Source: Toxorhynchites rutilus septentrionalis
Taxonomy: Eukaryota > Arthropoda > Insecta > Diptera > Culicidae
Assembly: GCF_029784135.1 (NCBI RefSeq)
Contig: NC_073746.1
Span: 1,508,136-1,572,135, forward strand
Reading direction: 5' to 3'
Length of the DNA: 64,000 bases
Position 1 is the first letter of the stretch. The number at the start of each line of letters is the position of its first letter. The notes under the pieces were generated by a model that saw only the letters and a list, made by a program, of their open reading frames with translations, did no database searches and was not told the origin of the DNA. Shown here one piece after another: positions 1 to 11,880 of this stretch. A program made the position numbers and the translations under genes.

Positions 1-386
1 GTGATCAGGTGGTAAGGACTCAGTGGTCTTAATTGCATGATATATTGCAGCCAGTTCGGCAACATACACTGAACAAGGGTCTTCAAGTTTATGAAAGCTA
101 GTGTAACGTTCATTAAAGATACCAAAACCAGTGGATCCGTTGATTCTTGAACCATCAGTGAAAAACATTCTTGAAGAATTGATATGGTTATATTTTGAAG
201 CGAAAATATTAGGGATTGACGATGATCGAAGATGATCTGAAATGTCTCGAGTTTCGTCCTTCATAGAAAGATCGAAATCAACGGAAGATCTGCAAAAGTT
301 CGGAAAGCTAACATTATTGACTGCTGAAGGTTTTATTTCTTGAGGAATGTAATGAGAGTACAGATCCATGGATCTCGACCGTTGGT
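1..386 (-). pseudogene. LINE ORF2, RNase H domain (partial, cut by window edge)
   Basis: The first two of the four RNase HI catalytic residues are visible: FFTDGSRINGSTGFG (Asp) and VYVAELAAIYHAI (Glu). The second half lies beyond position 1. The domain would remove RNA from the RNA-DNA hybrid during element replication. It continues the RT above after a one-base frameshift around 390. The same domain recurs in this window at 11148, 26044, 28382 and 37582, so it serves as the family signature. Confidence 0.82.
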
Positions 387-1543
387 TCAACTCGGAAGCT
401 TCTTACAATTCTCAATTACTAATGGGTTCATGATTTCGCTTCGGATTAAGAAGCGATAGGACAGTTCCCAAAACCGAACCTGCAATGGTAAAACACCTGC
501 CAAGACTTCAAGGCTCATGTTGTGTGTTGATTGCATGCACCCTAAGGCTAAACGCAAGCAACGATACTGTATCCTCTCCAGTTGAATGATGTGGGTTTTA
601 GCAGCAGAACGGAAACAAAACGAACCATATTCCATGACTGACAGTATTGTAGTTTTGTACAGCCGTATTAGGTCTTCTGGATGAGCACCCCACCATGTTC
701 CAGTAACTGTCCGGAGAAAATTTGTTCTCTGTTGACATTTTTTATTCAGATACGCAACATGTTTTCCCCATGTACATTTAGCATCAAATCAAACTCCAAG
801 ATATTTGAAGCTTGTGGATTGTACGATGGTTTTGTTGAACAATTGAAGCAGAAGTTCGGGAGGTTGGTGCTTTCTAGAAAATACAACCATTTCTGTTTTC
901 TCAGTTGAGAATTCAATACCTAGATTCACAGCCCATGTAGATAAATTATTCAAGGAAATTTGTAGCGGTCTTTGCAAATCAATAGTGCTAGTACCTGATA
1001 TGGATACAACACTATCATCTGCCAGTTGCCTCAAAGTACATCCATCTGCAAGATGATCATCTATATCATTAATATAGAAGTTATACAGAAGAGGACTTAA
1101 GCAAGAACCTTGAGGGAGACCTATGTAGCTAGTCCTAGAAACGGCACAATTTCCATGAGAAAAGTGCATGTGCTTTTCGGATAACAGATTAAACAAAAAG
1201 TTGTTTAAAATTGGTGAAAATCCATGGTTGTGAAGTTTATCGGATAAAATTCTTATTGATACTGAGTCAAACGCTCCTTTAATGTCTAAGAAAACAGAAG
1301 CCACCTGTTTTTTATTACCAAAGGTCGTCTGAATTTCGGAAGCAAGTAACGCGAGACAATCATTTGTCCCTTTGCCCTTGCGGAAACCGAACTGCGTATC
1401 TGATAAAAAGTTATTCTCTTCAACCCATTCGTCTAAACGTCGGAGTATCATTTTTTCCAATAACTTACGGATGCAAGATAGCATGGCTATTGGTCTGTAT
1501 GAGTTATGGTGGGAAGCTGGCTTATTCGGTTTTTGAATGGCTA

Positions 1544-2838
1544 AAGGGTGTGTCACATCAAATTGCATCACGGAAAAAACGCTGTAGAAATTTAATTTTT
1601 AGGAATTATATCTTCAGCTTTCGCTTTAAAATCAGATAAGAGTGTATAGATCACGTTGGCCATGCTTCACTGTCAATTTTTCGTAAATTTGGAAAAATGT
1701 CGTCGAACGAAAAAGAGCGTCGTGAATTAATCCTGCGCACTCATTTCGAGAATCCGGAGTTGTCACATCGAGACATCGGTAAGACGCTGGGAATCGTCCA
1801 ATCCACGGTCAGCAGAGTACTAAAACGATACTTCGAGAACCTAACCATCGACCGGAAGGTGAAGAACGGCAAAAATGGATGCTCCGTCAGTGAAAAAGAT
1901 CACAAGCGCGTAGTTAAGCAGTTTAGACGTGATCCGAGAAGTTCGGTCCGGGATGTCGCCAATAAGCTGAATTTGTCAAGTTCATTCGTCCAGCGGATCA
2001 AGCAGTGGGAGGGCCTGCGTACATACAAGGTTCAGAAGGCTCCTAACCGCGACGAAAGGCAAAATATGGTGGGGAAGACGCGAGCCCGGAAGCTGTACAC
2101 CGAAATGCTGACGAAGCCGCATTGCCTGGTAATGGACGACGAAACCTACGTCAAAGCGGACTTTCGTCAGCTGCCGGGCCTGTTGTTCTTCTCCGCAGAG
2201 GACAAATTCAGCTTTCCGGAGGAGATTCGCATACAGAAACTATCCAAGTTTGCCAAAAAGTACATGGTGTGGCAAGCGATCTGCTCTTGCGGAAAGCGGA
2301 GCGCCCCCTTCGTGATGACCGGCACGGTAAACGGGCAGGTTTACCTTAAGGAGTGCCTACAGAAGCACTTACTACCAATATTGAAGCAGCACGAGGGCCC
2401 GACCATCTTCTGGCCGGATCTCGCTTCGTGCCACTATTCAAAGGACGTGTTGGAGTGGTACGAAGCCAACGGGGTCACCTTCGTGTCAAAGGAAATGAAC
2501 CCGCCCAACGCGCCGGAGCTTCGCCCAATAGAGAAATATAGGGCGATTATGAAGCAGGCCCTCCGGAAGAACCCAAAAGTTGTCAAATCGGAGGCGGACT
2601 TCAAGAGAAAATGGATTTCTGTTAAAAAAAAACTACAACCTGACGTTATACAGAACCTTATGGACGGGGTAAAGAAGAAGGTACGAGCATACGGGCTTGG
2701 GCTCGAAGTATGAAAAATGGAAATGCCAAAAGTTGTTTAATAGTTTTTATTTTACTGTCTAAAATTTTCAAAAATCGGTCTACTTGGCGAATTTCTACAG
2801 CGTTTTTTCCGTGATGCAATTTGATGTGACACACCCTT
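1544..2838 (+). mobile_element. ITmD37E-type (Tc1/mariner superfamily) DNA transposon, complete
   Basis: The element is 1,295 bp with terminal inverted repeats of 49 identical bases (1544-1592 and 2790-2838, beginning AAGGGTGTGTCACATC). It is flanked by TA duplications at 1542-1543 and 2839-2840. It carries one uninterrupted transposase gene. Inserted in the RT of the LINE; excision in silico with one TA restores the LINE reading frame. Perfect inverted repeats plus an intact gene suggest a fairly recent insertion. A second, dead copy lies at 57083-58380 on the other strand. Confidence 0.95.
1697..2713 (+). CDS. DD37E transposase, intact (338 aa)
   Basis: The enzyme would cut the transposon out at its inverted repeats and insert it at TA, acting in the nucleus. 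An N-terminal helix-turn-helix (about residues 1-55, SHRDIGKTLGIVQSTVSRVL) is followed by a second HTH-like segment (about 70-105). The catalytic core shows Asp147/148 in VMDDETYVK, Asp241 in FWPDLASCHY and Glu279 in RPIEKY. Exactly 37 residues separate the last two, the DD37E signature of the ITmD37E group described from mosquitoes. Length is normal for the superfamily. The start is the first Met of the conserved MSSNEKERRE, about 150 bp inside the left end. No stop or frameshift is present, so it could be functional. The copy at 57212-58228 confirms the reading and has two nonsense changes. Confidence 0.93.
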   Translation: MSSNEKERRELILRTHFENPELSHRDIGKTLGIVQSTVSRVLKRYFENLTIDRKVKNGKNGCSVSEKDHKRVVKQFRRDPRSSVRDVANKLNLSSSFVQRIKQWEGLRTYKVQKAPNRDERQNMVGKTRARKLYTEMLTKPHCLVMDDETYVKADFRQLPGLLFFSAEDKFSFPEEIRIQKLSKFAKKYMVWQAICSCGKRSAPFVMTGTVNGQVYLKECLQKHLLPILKQHEGPTIFWPDLASCHYSKDVLEWYEANGVTFVSKEMNPPNAPELRPIEKYRAIMKQALRKNPKVVKSEADFKRKWISVKKKLQPDVIQNLMDGVKKKVRAYGLGLEV

Positions 2839-3646
2839 TATTACTCTCACTTGTCTCCACTCGATAGGGACAATATTTTGCTCAATAAACATATTAAATA
2901 ACCTTAATAAACGTTTCTTAGCGACGTTTGGAAGGTTCTTCAAAAGATTAAATTTGATTCCATCGGAACCAGGAGCTGAATTATTGCACGAAAGAAGTGC
3001 AAGTGAGAATTCAGTCATTGAAAACAATGGCTCGTCATTACTATTGGAAGACGATGTATTACGAGAAACGTCTTCTGCAGGGACGAAATCTGGACATAAT
3101 TTTTTGGCAAAATCAAGAATCCATCGGTCGGAATATCCTTTGTTTTCGTTTGTATGGTTTTTGTTTCGCAAACACCTGGCTGTGTTCCACAGGGTACTCA
3201 TAGATGTTTTCCTTGACAAACCGTTGACATATCGTCGGCAGTAACTGCGTTTTTTTCGCTCCAATAAGATTTTTGAATTTGGTCTCCAAAAGTTCATACT
3301 TATCAAAATTTTCCATTGAGCCTTTTTTGCGAAAAATTTTGAAAGCAGAGGATTTATTGAAATAAGCATCCGAGCACTCTTTATCCACCAAGGAGCACCA
3401 GGGTGTCGGCGAAGTTTTGCACCAGGGAAACGTTTCGTTTGAGCTTCAATGGCAGTGTGGTGAATCAAACTAGCAATGAAATCATATTCTTCGAGAGGTG
3501 GAAGTTCAGGAGTCGAATTGATGCTCTCTGATATAATACTAGCAAATTTCTCCCAGTCAATATTATGGGTAAGATCGTATACAACTTCGACCAATTTCTG
3601 TGGACACATCTCATTGGCAATAGAAACAAGGATTGGTAAGTGATCG

Positions 3647-4287
3647 CTACCGTGAGGATCTTGGATTACTTCCCACATACAATCTAACGATAAAGTAGAC
3701 GAACAGAGTGACAAGTCTAGTGTACTTTCTCTTGCAGGGTACTCTTGTAGCTTCGCCAGTGTTCAAAATTGATAAATTGAAATTATCGCATAGATCGTAG
3801 ATGATTGAGGAACGGTTATCATCATAGAGTGCCCCCCAGGCCACACCATGTGAATTGAAATCACCCAAGATTAACTTGGGTTCAGGTAAAATTTCGATAA
3901 TTCCATCGAGTTGGTTGCGTGAAATTCCAACTCTGGGAGGAATGCATACAGAAGCAATGCATAGGTCTTTTCCCCTTATTGTGGTTTGACAAGCAACTAC
4001 CTCGATTCCTAGAAGTGATGGTAATGGGATTTTATGATCCCCAAAAGAACGCCACCGTGTGAGTCTCTTCGGTCTAAACGGATAATGTTAAAATCATGAA
4101 AATTCAAGTCCTCATCAGGGGTAAGCCATGTTCCACAAAGAGCAAATACGTCAGAATTTATATTGTTGACTAAAAATTTTAACGATTCGATTTTGGGTTT
4201 AATACTTCTGCAGTTCCATTGAATAACTTGATTTGTATCTATATCGCTTATAGAACAATTAGGCATCGAGAGAGAAAATGGTTGCAA
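3647..4287 (-). pseudogene. LINE ORF2, apurinic-like endonuclease domain (frameshifted)
   Basis: This N-terminal part of ORF2 would nick the target DNA to prime reverse transcription. Motifs seen in order, in three different frames, are VIQWNCRSIKPK (the N-W/N-C-R-S start of the endonuclease), ALCGTWLTPDE (equivalent of the catalytic ET/W motif, here with Gly-Thr), MGDFNSHG (the GDFN motif) and HGSDHLPI (the terminal SDH motif). The frame changes near 4010-3870 and again near 3720-3650, so the domain cannot be translated as one piece. It follows ORF1 directly and leads into the reverse transcriptase. Confidence 0.82.
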
Positions 4288-5602
4288 GGAGGGGCCATTT
4301 TTCTGTCAAGAATGCAAATAATGCAGGAACCAAACTAATGATAATACTTTTGAGGGGCTCGGGAATGTTTAAAGCATCTAGAATGTGACTCGCAATACTT
4401 GGAAGGGAAAATAACCCAGCTTTGGAAGACACGGACGGAGTGTTCACGTCATTTTGTGTTCTCGGGGAAGTAAAACCAGGAGGTGTTTGCTTTGGAGTAG
4501 TTTGTTTTGAAGTTTTATCACTTCCAGAGGATTTCTCAGTTGGTTTAAAGTGTTCTTGCTTCTTACGAGGAGTCGGAGGAGTAAGAGGAGCAGAAATTTT
4601 TCTTTTTCTTGAGCCTCCCGGTATTGACGCGAATGCTTCTTCAATGGAAGTAAAATTTTCACAATCATCGGTTGGCAGAATTGCATAAGGGTTCTCTTGT
4701 GCTCCAGGATTAGGGGTCTCTTTTGCCACAGCCCTTTTGAGCATTTCAGCATAGGTCGTCTTGGATCGTTGTTTGAGAGAGTTCTTAATTTTTGCCTCCC
4801 GCGATTTAAACGCTGGACACGCAGAAAGATCGTGAACTTCTCCTTTGCAAAAAATGCAGTTATCGGCATCTTCAGAGCATGATTTATCCTCATGCATCCC
4901 CCCACATTTTGCATAACGTATCTTGTTGCTGCAGTGGGAGTCTGTATGCCCCAATTGCTTGCATTTCATACAACTCATCACTTTAGGTACGTAAAGGCGC
5001 ACCGGAAGCAAAACCTTTTCAATTTCCACAAATTGTGGAAGAGCTTTTCCGGGAATGGTTACTCGAAACGAATCTGATTCGAAGTACTCTTTCCCTTTTT
5101 CGGAATGAGATACCGAATGCAATTTCTTGCAAGCAAGTATCTTCAGATGATCAATATTGGCATTCTTGAATCGAACTTTTCCTTGGTGTAATATTTCATC
5201 ACACGTTAGACTAGGGTCGGTGATGACATCATCAATTTCAACGTCTTTTGAAGGAATATAAACAAAATATTCCTCCGTAAAAAGTTTGCATTACGTTATC
5301 TCAGTGGCTTGCTTGCGGTCTTTGACAAAGCTTGTTCTGTCTAATTAGCTTTATCGAATCGACCGTGCTGAAATTCTTTTTGAGTTCTCTGGCTATTGTC
5401 AAAATTCTCAAAGCTTTCTGACGGGGCGAAAATAAACATTGTAAGGCCCATCGGAATCTTCAGGATAGGACTTAATCCGAGGAGCTGTTTGTGATGGTGG
5501 ATCGGGGTTCCCCGGCTCCGGGTTCGTTGATTCATTATTAGGAATGGGAGGGGCAGGGTTGACTGTGGTGTTTAGTATCATCCACTTCCATTGTGAAAGC
5601 AA
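4259..5602 (-). pseudogene. LINE ORF1, gag-like nucleic-acid-binding protein with CCHC zinc knuckles
   Basis: The protein would bind the element's RNA and form the ribonucleoprotein particle. The probable start is the Met at 5602. The N-terminal part contains the stretch GPYNVYFRPV, which resembles I-factor ORF1 proteins. At least one frameshift lies near 5400. The longest open part (287 codons, 4259-5122) holds a knuckle CMKCKQLGHTDSHC and another CIFCKGEVHDLSAC, both CX2CX4HX4C. The middle knuckle reads YAKCGGMHEDKSC, so its first Cys has become Tyr. A basic, Pro/Thr/Ser-rich segment follows, with a hydrophobic C-terminus. ORF2 begins within about 30 bases of its end. The frameshift makes the full protein untranslatable. 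Confidence 0.82.
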
Positions 5603-8600
5603 GAAATTAATTTCTTGTTAATAAGGATGATAAAAACAGGAAGGAAAAGCAAAAAAAGGGTAGCAAAAAGCAGAACTTAGCCTACCTGTTTTCGAAGAGT
5701 AACTCCAACAAGCTGGGTAGCTGACTGTAAGCCGGTGACGATGTTAGTCCAGGTAGTCGATGGGTGCCCTGTTTAGATCCTGAGTGCTGGCGAGTATGTA
5801 TACCTGTAAAACACAATTTTTTAAAAATAGGTAACAAAAGAGTAATAGAAAAAAAAAACTTGATACTTCCTTTCCACTCTGCAGTGAAAGAAAAACACGT
5901 CCTTCTCCGATGAGATCAGGGAAGGAACTGCAAGTTATATTATGTTATTAATTTATTTGGGCTCGCGTGCTAGTCGCAAAACTGCTTTCAACTAGGATTG
6001 CATTTGCGCTAATCTTGATCATAATGAAGCAGGTCTACTCTTTTCAAGGTTGTTGAGATTAACAGATTGAGCTTATTTCGTTTATTTAGTCACCGAGAAA
6101 GTAAATGTCGTTTTGGAATTTTGTATGTGATTTGGTTTCGCTTGCCAGTAGCAAAACTTTCTCCACTAAGGATGATAGCTGCGCTTATCCCGAGCAAAGT
6201 ATTGTTCTGTGAACACAAGAATGAATCATCAAACAATTATCATCAAGTAATTCTACAATAAAAATAACATTTCAGAGCGACCAAACTGATAGAATGATCA
6301 TTTTAAAATTTTCGTTGCATTATAAAATAATATCCGCAGTTATAAACAAGCGACTTGAATTAAACCACAGGGTAGTTCTACGTCAACAATGCGGTCGTGT
6401 CTTGAACACAACATCCTATACTTTTCTAAAAAAAGTTATTTTTCGGGCCACCCAAAAATTTTTTTTTTAAATACGGGTCTAATATTTTGCGATAAGGAAC
6501 GGAACTATCAATTTTCACGAAAAATTGTTGTCATGTCTGTGCATTAGAACTAACAGAAAAAAATAATGCGAACATGTTTTCACACTGGTGTTCTGTCAAT
6601 ACACTTCTCTGGACACGAGATTATACTAACATTCAATTGGAGACTGTAAGGACGTCGCTTTAAATTGACACTTTAAGGGTCGAATCACCGAAACTTGTAC
6701 AATGAGATTGGATTGCTATTTCCAACCACCATTCAGTGAGTTCTTTGTGAAATTTTTGCAAGTTGACTCACCAATAATTGTCAAATGTGAATAAAATTGT
6801 AGAAAAACGTAGATGTTTTGCTTGTTGGACATAATGTTGAATATGGATAAGGCAAACTTTTTGTTTTTCATAAAGTCATTAGACACAGTTCCATTAACTT
6901 TATACAGCCTTAATGTGTTGCAAAAAGCTTGTCTACTAATAGCTCTCAACCTTCAATCCAAGGATTATCAAATAACGAGTTAATGAGAATGCTTCATAGT
7001 CCATACAATAAAAAAAAATGTTTCAACAAACGATTGTGCGAGACTAGGTCAAGGAGAGCGCCGCCAGATTCTCCGACTGTTCAAACCAGACAAGCGTTAG
7101 TTCACCTGACAACTATTGCAACTGCAACTTTGTTCATCCTTGTTATGAAATCATTCGGGTCGGTCTATTGTACACCAGATTGCACGTTGCTCCTACTGAC
7201 AGCTATCGATTGGTTCGTTATCAATGGCCGGTTATTGTGCCCCGACATAATGCAGGCTTTTTAAACAGCAGATTCGAACGGAGAGATAACCGCCACAATT
7301 GACATTTGGTTCCGTTCGGATCGGTAAACCACGTGCGGCCTTTGGAGGGACAAGTGCATCTGTGTTGTGTTCAGCTTGCGCTCGTTAACAGATTCCAGCT
7401 CATTTGACGGTGAATGAGAGCACTTATTGTAATGATGGATAATAGATCCGCATTCAAATGAATCACTCGTGTGGAATTTCAATGCCGGGGAAATGTATCG
7501 GTTGAATAATATAGTGATGCTTCATCGTATAAAGGGGAGCCATAAAAGCCCTTTGCTAATCGAAATGGGAAATTTAATAGCGGATAGAATTGAGCCTCTT
7601 CTTGTAATGGATCACTCAAACCAATCAATTATAAATAGAGGACATTGACCAATCGGCATTCTAACAATATCTGCTTGCCAACCGATCTCTAAAAATATCG
7701 TACAAGACTATTTACTCATCTCGCGACAATGTATCGTACCTAAAAATAGTGGACGTAAAACTCTTGTCAGGCGACATTTACGGCTTGTTTTACGGGTCAC
7801 ACACCCGTAAGTATTGTAATTATTCGCTTGTTTACGATGGACAATTAAAATTTGCCACCAAACCACACACCGTCATCGGCACCGAGAATCTCGCATTCGC
7901 ATTTCAGACGCTTGGAATAATCGCAACAGTGGAATGAGAGGAATTTAATTCAACCCTAACCAAGCCACTCCCTCGCGACTGGTGTCTCGTAATTCGTTCC
8001 GAGCTGATCATTGTGTGGGGCTCGCTTTGGATTGTTTTGGACCGAGGCCGAGTAACGAATTTGCTTAGAACGGAAGGGAGGTGGAAAGACTTTCATTAGC
8101 TAACGATGAAAAACTTTTTTTTCTGGTGTAAATTAATTTTACAATCCACCAATTTCATCACAATTTAAATAAAAAAGATAGAATAATAAAAGGGTCTGGT
8201 TTGAAAAAAAGTTCATTTATTCCGTTCCGCTCATATGTTCCGTTTTGTTATCTGCGCCGCACCGACTGTGAATCCTATTGCTAATGATATGGTCAGACAC
8301 ATGAAAACAGCTCAACTCCAAATTTCATCAGAATAGCCACTCATGGAAGACCACCGAAAAAGAGCATACATATTCGCATGAGGGTTATCATTTTTGGTTT
8401 GGTGCGGACTTGGTTTTCTGCACAATGGATCACTTCAAACGTGCCAGCAGCATTCGTACGAATTCATGGCTGGTGATGACCTCTGAACGATTCGACTAAC
8501 CATTCTCGCAGACTACTTCCACAGTGCCCTCGGATTTTTTCCCCTCTTACAGCAAACATATTCTATTCTCGTATTCTTCCGTTTTTATTCGCTATACATA

Positions 8601-9831
8601 TTGTGAAAACAGCGAGGACTCCATGTTATCATCGTTCTGCTGCCACCCACTCGGATCTCTCCTTGACCACTCACTCCCACCACCACATTACGAAAGGACA
8701 CCAGCCAGCAGTGTGGGGGGGGGGGGGGTAAGATGGCTGATGGAATGGAACTGGGAAAAAAGCATTTACCCAGAGCATTCATTTTTGCTGATGCTGCTGT
8801 TTACGCCATCCCGTCCTCCTCCTCCCGCCTCAGTTGATGATATGATTCTCTGTGTGTTTTTTTTGTTCCGCGCAGCCTCTGACTTCGTTTCCACTTTTAG
8901 TGGAAATAACGGGTATACTTTGTTGTGTGTGCGCGAGAGAGTTTGTTGTTAGTGGTTCGGATTCGAGGGACGGAGCGCGCGCTGAGGATGCTGTGGATGC
9001 TCCATTCTTTGGGCTGCCTGTTCCGAGTAGTGGATCCTCCGCACAAAACACACCGCTTTGGACTTTTTTCCTTCTACTTCTTTGTATGGTTAATTTTTCT
9101 TTACTGCTCTTGTACAAAGAATGTTATGTTGTTTTATTTTTTTCTTTCGTTATCGCTCGTGCTATTTTTCCATGCCCTGGGTGCAACGGGGGAGCCGCTG
9201 ATGAGTTGAATTCGATTGGTTTTGATAACTATCGGAGATCTGTTTAAAATGAGATTAAGTATACAATGTACAAATTAACCCTAAACAGATCAGATGTTTC
9301 TTAATGCAATGCATTTTCGATCAAAATATTCAAAGATAGAGATGGGAAACAATAGGATGTTTTTTTATTCCAAATCATTCCTTAACACAATTCTGTTGTG
9401 AAAAATGGATAAAATATGGGCCCAAATGGATAAAATATTTGATCCATAGCGCTTGCGTTTTCATTTCAAATTCCTGATTTTGCAAATTCTCTTTGTGGAA
9501 CGGAAAAGCATCCCTGGAATACTCCAGACATATTCTAAATCAATGAATGATTAACTAATGACCGTTCGTCGAATATCCGCTTTCGTAATTGTTCAAAACT
9601 GTATCAATGATGAGATCAGTTGGAGATCAGATTTTTTAAAATAATTCCCAAACGAATATAGCTGCAAAAGTAAAAAGCGTTGGTTATTCTTCAATTAAGA
9701 ATAATAAAAAAAGAGAAAGTATCTCTCGATCGATTGTTAGTAGGTTAGGGAAATACCAGGTGTATGCAAATGAAACCTGAGTTTTTAATAAAAAAAACAC
9801 ATTTATTGTTCTTGAATTTTTAGAATTATTA
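5603..9831. other. No recognisable gene; AT-rich with scattered repeat remnants
   Basis: Nothing here looks coding; short ORFs have no recognisable motif. 5603-5830 is probably 5' UTR of the adjacent LINE. 5950-6010 and 6125-6200 are two diverged copies of one unit (shared core around CTAGTCGCAAAACT / CCAGTAGCAAAACT). 6630-6760 matches 49765-49900. 6460-6530 resembles 45800-45870. 8500-9250 is richer in G and C, with a run of 13 G at 8716-8728. A possible hAT-like end (TAGAGATGGG) at 9339-9348 has no partner. Confidence 0.6.
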
Positions 9832-10140
9832 GGTTGCGGAAAAAGTAATCCATTACTTTATTGGTTTAGTGATCAATACCTCGCGTAATATCGATCATAC
9901 AATTACAAGTTTAGGATCGTTGTAAAGGTGACATTTCACAGTAAAACAAATTCTTTTGCTGTTGTTTGTTTGTTTCATTCAGTTGTGAGTTACAGGGTGT
10001 TAACAATGGAAGTCAACAAGGAAAATTCGGTACATTTTAATTTTTTTCTTTTATCAAGGCGAAAATGCAGTCCAGACCGCTGAAATTGTAAATGGCATTT
10101 ATGGTACCGATACTGTTACAGTAAAATACGTGCAGTTTTA
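9832..10140 (+). pseudogene. mariner 5' end with truncated, frameshifted transposase start
   Basis: The segment begins after a TA with GGTTGCGGAAAAAGTAA, a mariner-like end. After about 170 bp comes a start codon at 10006: MEVNKENSVHFN, then after a frameshift YQGENAVQTAEIVNGIYG and TDTVTVKYVQF. This is the N-terminal HTH region typical of mariner transposases of the mellifera/cecropia kind. Homology stops near 10140 in a T-rich stretch. No right end or catalytic part follows, so this is a fragment. Confidence 0.7.
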
Positions 10141-10947
10141 TTTTTTTATTTTAATAAATTTTTTAAAATTTTAATTTTTTTTTGTTAATTTTTATTTATA
10201 AAGCAGCTTTTAGATATCTACTGTCAAAAAAATGACAGTTTGAAGCAGAAACGCACGGATATCTGTATTTTACGAAATATCACAATCACTGCCAGGCAGT
10301 AGGGGTAGTGGGCGCAAAGTGGTCACCTGCTTGTTTGGTATTATAACTATTGACTATGGATGCCGTATTGATATGCCACCTTATGTAAGTAGTAAGTTAA
10401 GTAGTAAGAATTTAATGACTTCTGGGTCACCCTGTACTTCAGTAGAGCTGTCGCATGTCAAAATATAAAAATTGTTCTCTCGGTAGCCATTAGGCCGTAG
10501 TTCTGTGCGCATGGTATCTAAGGGATTTCTCGTGAAATTTATTTTATTCAATTTAATATGGTGGACAAATCATCAGTTGTTCACATATTCTAGGGGAGGT
10601 GAACAGAATTTTTTTTAATCTCAGCGATTAATTAACATAGCAATTAGTTTGATATTTGGGGGCAAAGCGGTCATAGGCGAAAAACAACTTACATTGTTCT
10701 GTTTACTAAAGCTGATATACCTCATCACATTCTGCTCTTGAAGAGGATCCTTGTGTGGCTTTGACCCTGGATAAATATGCCACTCCAACTAAACCAAGCC
10801 TCATTACGTTATGTGTTTCTTACAACGTTTTTGAATGCATGAGAAAATTTAAATTGAGACTTTAGGTGAATAGGCCAAACTTATTTTACACATATACCTA
10901 CTATATGAAATATGATTTGAACAAATTTGGACGAAAAAAAGCATAAA

Positions 10948-11022
10948 TAGTGGGGGCAGGGTGGTCACTTGCACATATCAAATTTAGCTTGATATGTGCA
11001 AGTGACCACCCTGCCCCCACTA
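10948..11022. repeat. Perfect 34-bp hairpin with 7-base loop
   Basis: Arms 10948-10981 and 10989-11022 are perfect reverse complements; the loop is ATTTAGC. The arm contains TGGGGGCAGGGTGGTCACTT, which carries the motif found at the ends of the surrounding TIR element. So it may be an internal foldback of terminal sequence. Transcripts would form a long double-stranded stem. Confidence 0.95.
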
Positions 11023-11147
11023 AGTGACCACTTTACCTCCAAGCAAAAACATTTTTCGATTCTTAACCTTTTTTTATAATGATGAAAAATGTACTATTTT
11101 GATTTTTTATAGTAAAAGCCGTTTGTTATCTTGAACAACAATGAGTT

Positions 11148-11880
11148 CAACAATGTCGCTGAACTGGGTGCGATATATTACGCATTAGGGATCATTGAAA
11201 CATTGCCCATCGACCACTATATTATTTTTTCAGACAGTCTCAGCTCAATAGAGACAATCCGCTCAATGAAAATTGATAAACGCTCATCTTATTTCCTAAC
11301 AAGAATAAGACAACTATTGAGTGTTTTGGTCGAAAAATTATTCAAGATTACCTTAGCATGGGTTCCCTCTCATTGCTCGATTCCGGGGAATGAGAAAGCG
11401 GACTCGCTAGCTAAGGTGGGCGCTTCAGAAGGCACACTTTTTGAAAGGCAAATTGCTTATAACGATTTTTTTCACATTCCTCGTCAGCACACGCTCGTAA
11501 GTTGGCAGCGCATGTGGAGCGAAGATGAGTTCGGTCGTTGGTTACATACGATTATCCCTAAGGTCTTGACGAGTGCATGGTTCAAGGGATTGAATGTAGG
11601 TCGTGATTTCATTCGCGTGATATCTCGGCTTATGTCCAATCACTACAACCTAAACGCGCATCTCTATCGCATTGGGCTCGCAGCAAACAATCTTTGTGAT
11701 TGTGGCGATGGCTACCACGACATCGAGCATGTTGTCTGGTCGTGTATCCGGTTCCATGCTGCTCGCTCTCAGCTCAATCAGACAATCGGATATCCCCGTC
11801 CGGGATATCTTAGGTAGCCGTGATCCTGATCTTCTGCTTCATCTATACCTGTTCCTCAGAAACGCCGATGTCAACGTTTA
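11148..11880 (+). pseudogene. LINE RNase H / C-terminal domain, 5'-truncated and frameshifted
   Basis: Readable motifs are VAELGAIYYALGII (catalytic Glu), IIFSDSLSSIETI (Asp), WVPSHCSIPGNEKADSLAK (last Asp) and a Cys/His-rich tail NLCDCGDGYHDIEHVVWSC. The TDGS motif is missing because the copy is truncated. Compared with the sister copy, about 20 bases are missing near 11773, and the frame ends at 11817. The original C-terminus (LYLFLRNADVNV) continues in another frame to 11880. Confidence 0.85.

Larger units (their letters stand above)
387..3714 (-). pseudogene. LINE ORF2, reverse transcriptase domain, interrupted by a DD37E transposon
   Basis: RT motifs are readable on both sides of the transposon at 1544-2838. 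Upstream: SAPGSDGIKFNLLKNLP and the approach to the fingers. Downstream: NSYRPIAMLSCIRKLLEK, DTQFGFRKGKGTNDCLAL, FLDIKGAFDSVS (catalytic Asp), GLPQGSCLSPLLYNFYINDI and the active-site box LRQLADDSVVSISG. The box has Leu where most families have Tyr (YADD). Around 789 a stop falls in the KYLGV-x-FDAKC stretch, where related RTs have Trp, so it is probably a nonsense mutation. A one-base frameshift lies near 390. The thumb/connection reads MEYGSFCFRSAAKTHIIQLE. Confidence 0.87.
1..5602 (-). mobile_element. I-clade non-LTR retrotransposon (LINE), decayed, runs off the left edge
   Basis: On the minus strand the domains read in I-factor order: gag-like ORF1 (4259-5602), endonuclease (about 3650-4287), reverse transcriptase (about 390-3714) and the beginning of RNase H (1-386). 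The 3' end lies outside the window. The 5' UTR probably extends to roughly 5.8 kb but has no clear end. Several frameshifts and stops show that it is dead. A DD37E transposon (1544-2838) sits inside the RT. Removing it with one TA copy rejoins the RT reading frame (V-R-V-I-A-I-Q-K-P), so the transposon arrived later. Assignment to the I clade rests on the RNase H after the RT and on CCHC knuckles in ORF1 (family knowledge); the exact family is not named. Confidence 0.88.

Noticed and set aside
8524..9247. Overlapping ORFs on both strands (up to 142 codons)
   Set aside because: No motif, contradictory frames, and a poly-G and poly-T context. The GC-richer base composition explains the open frames.
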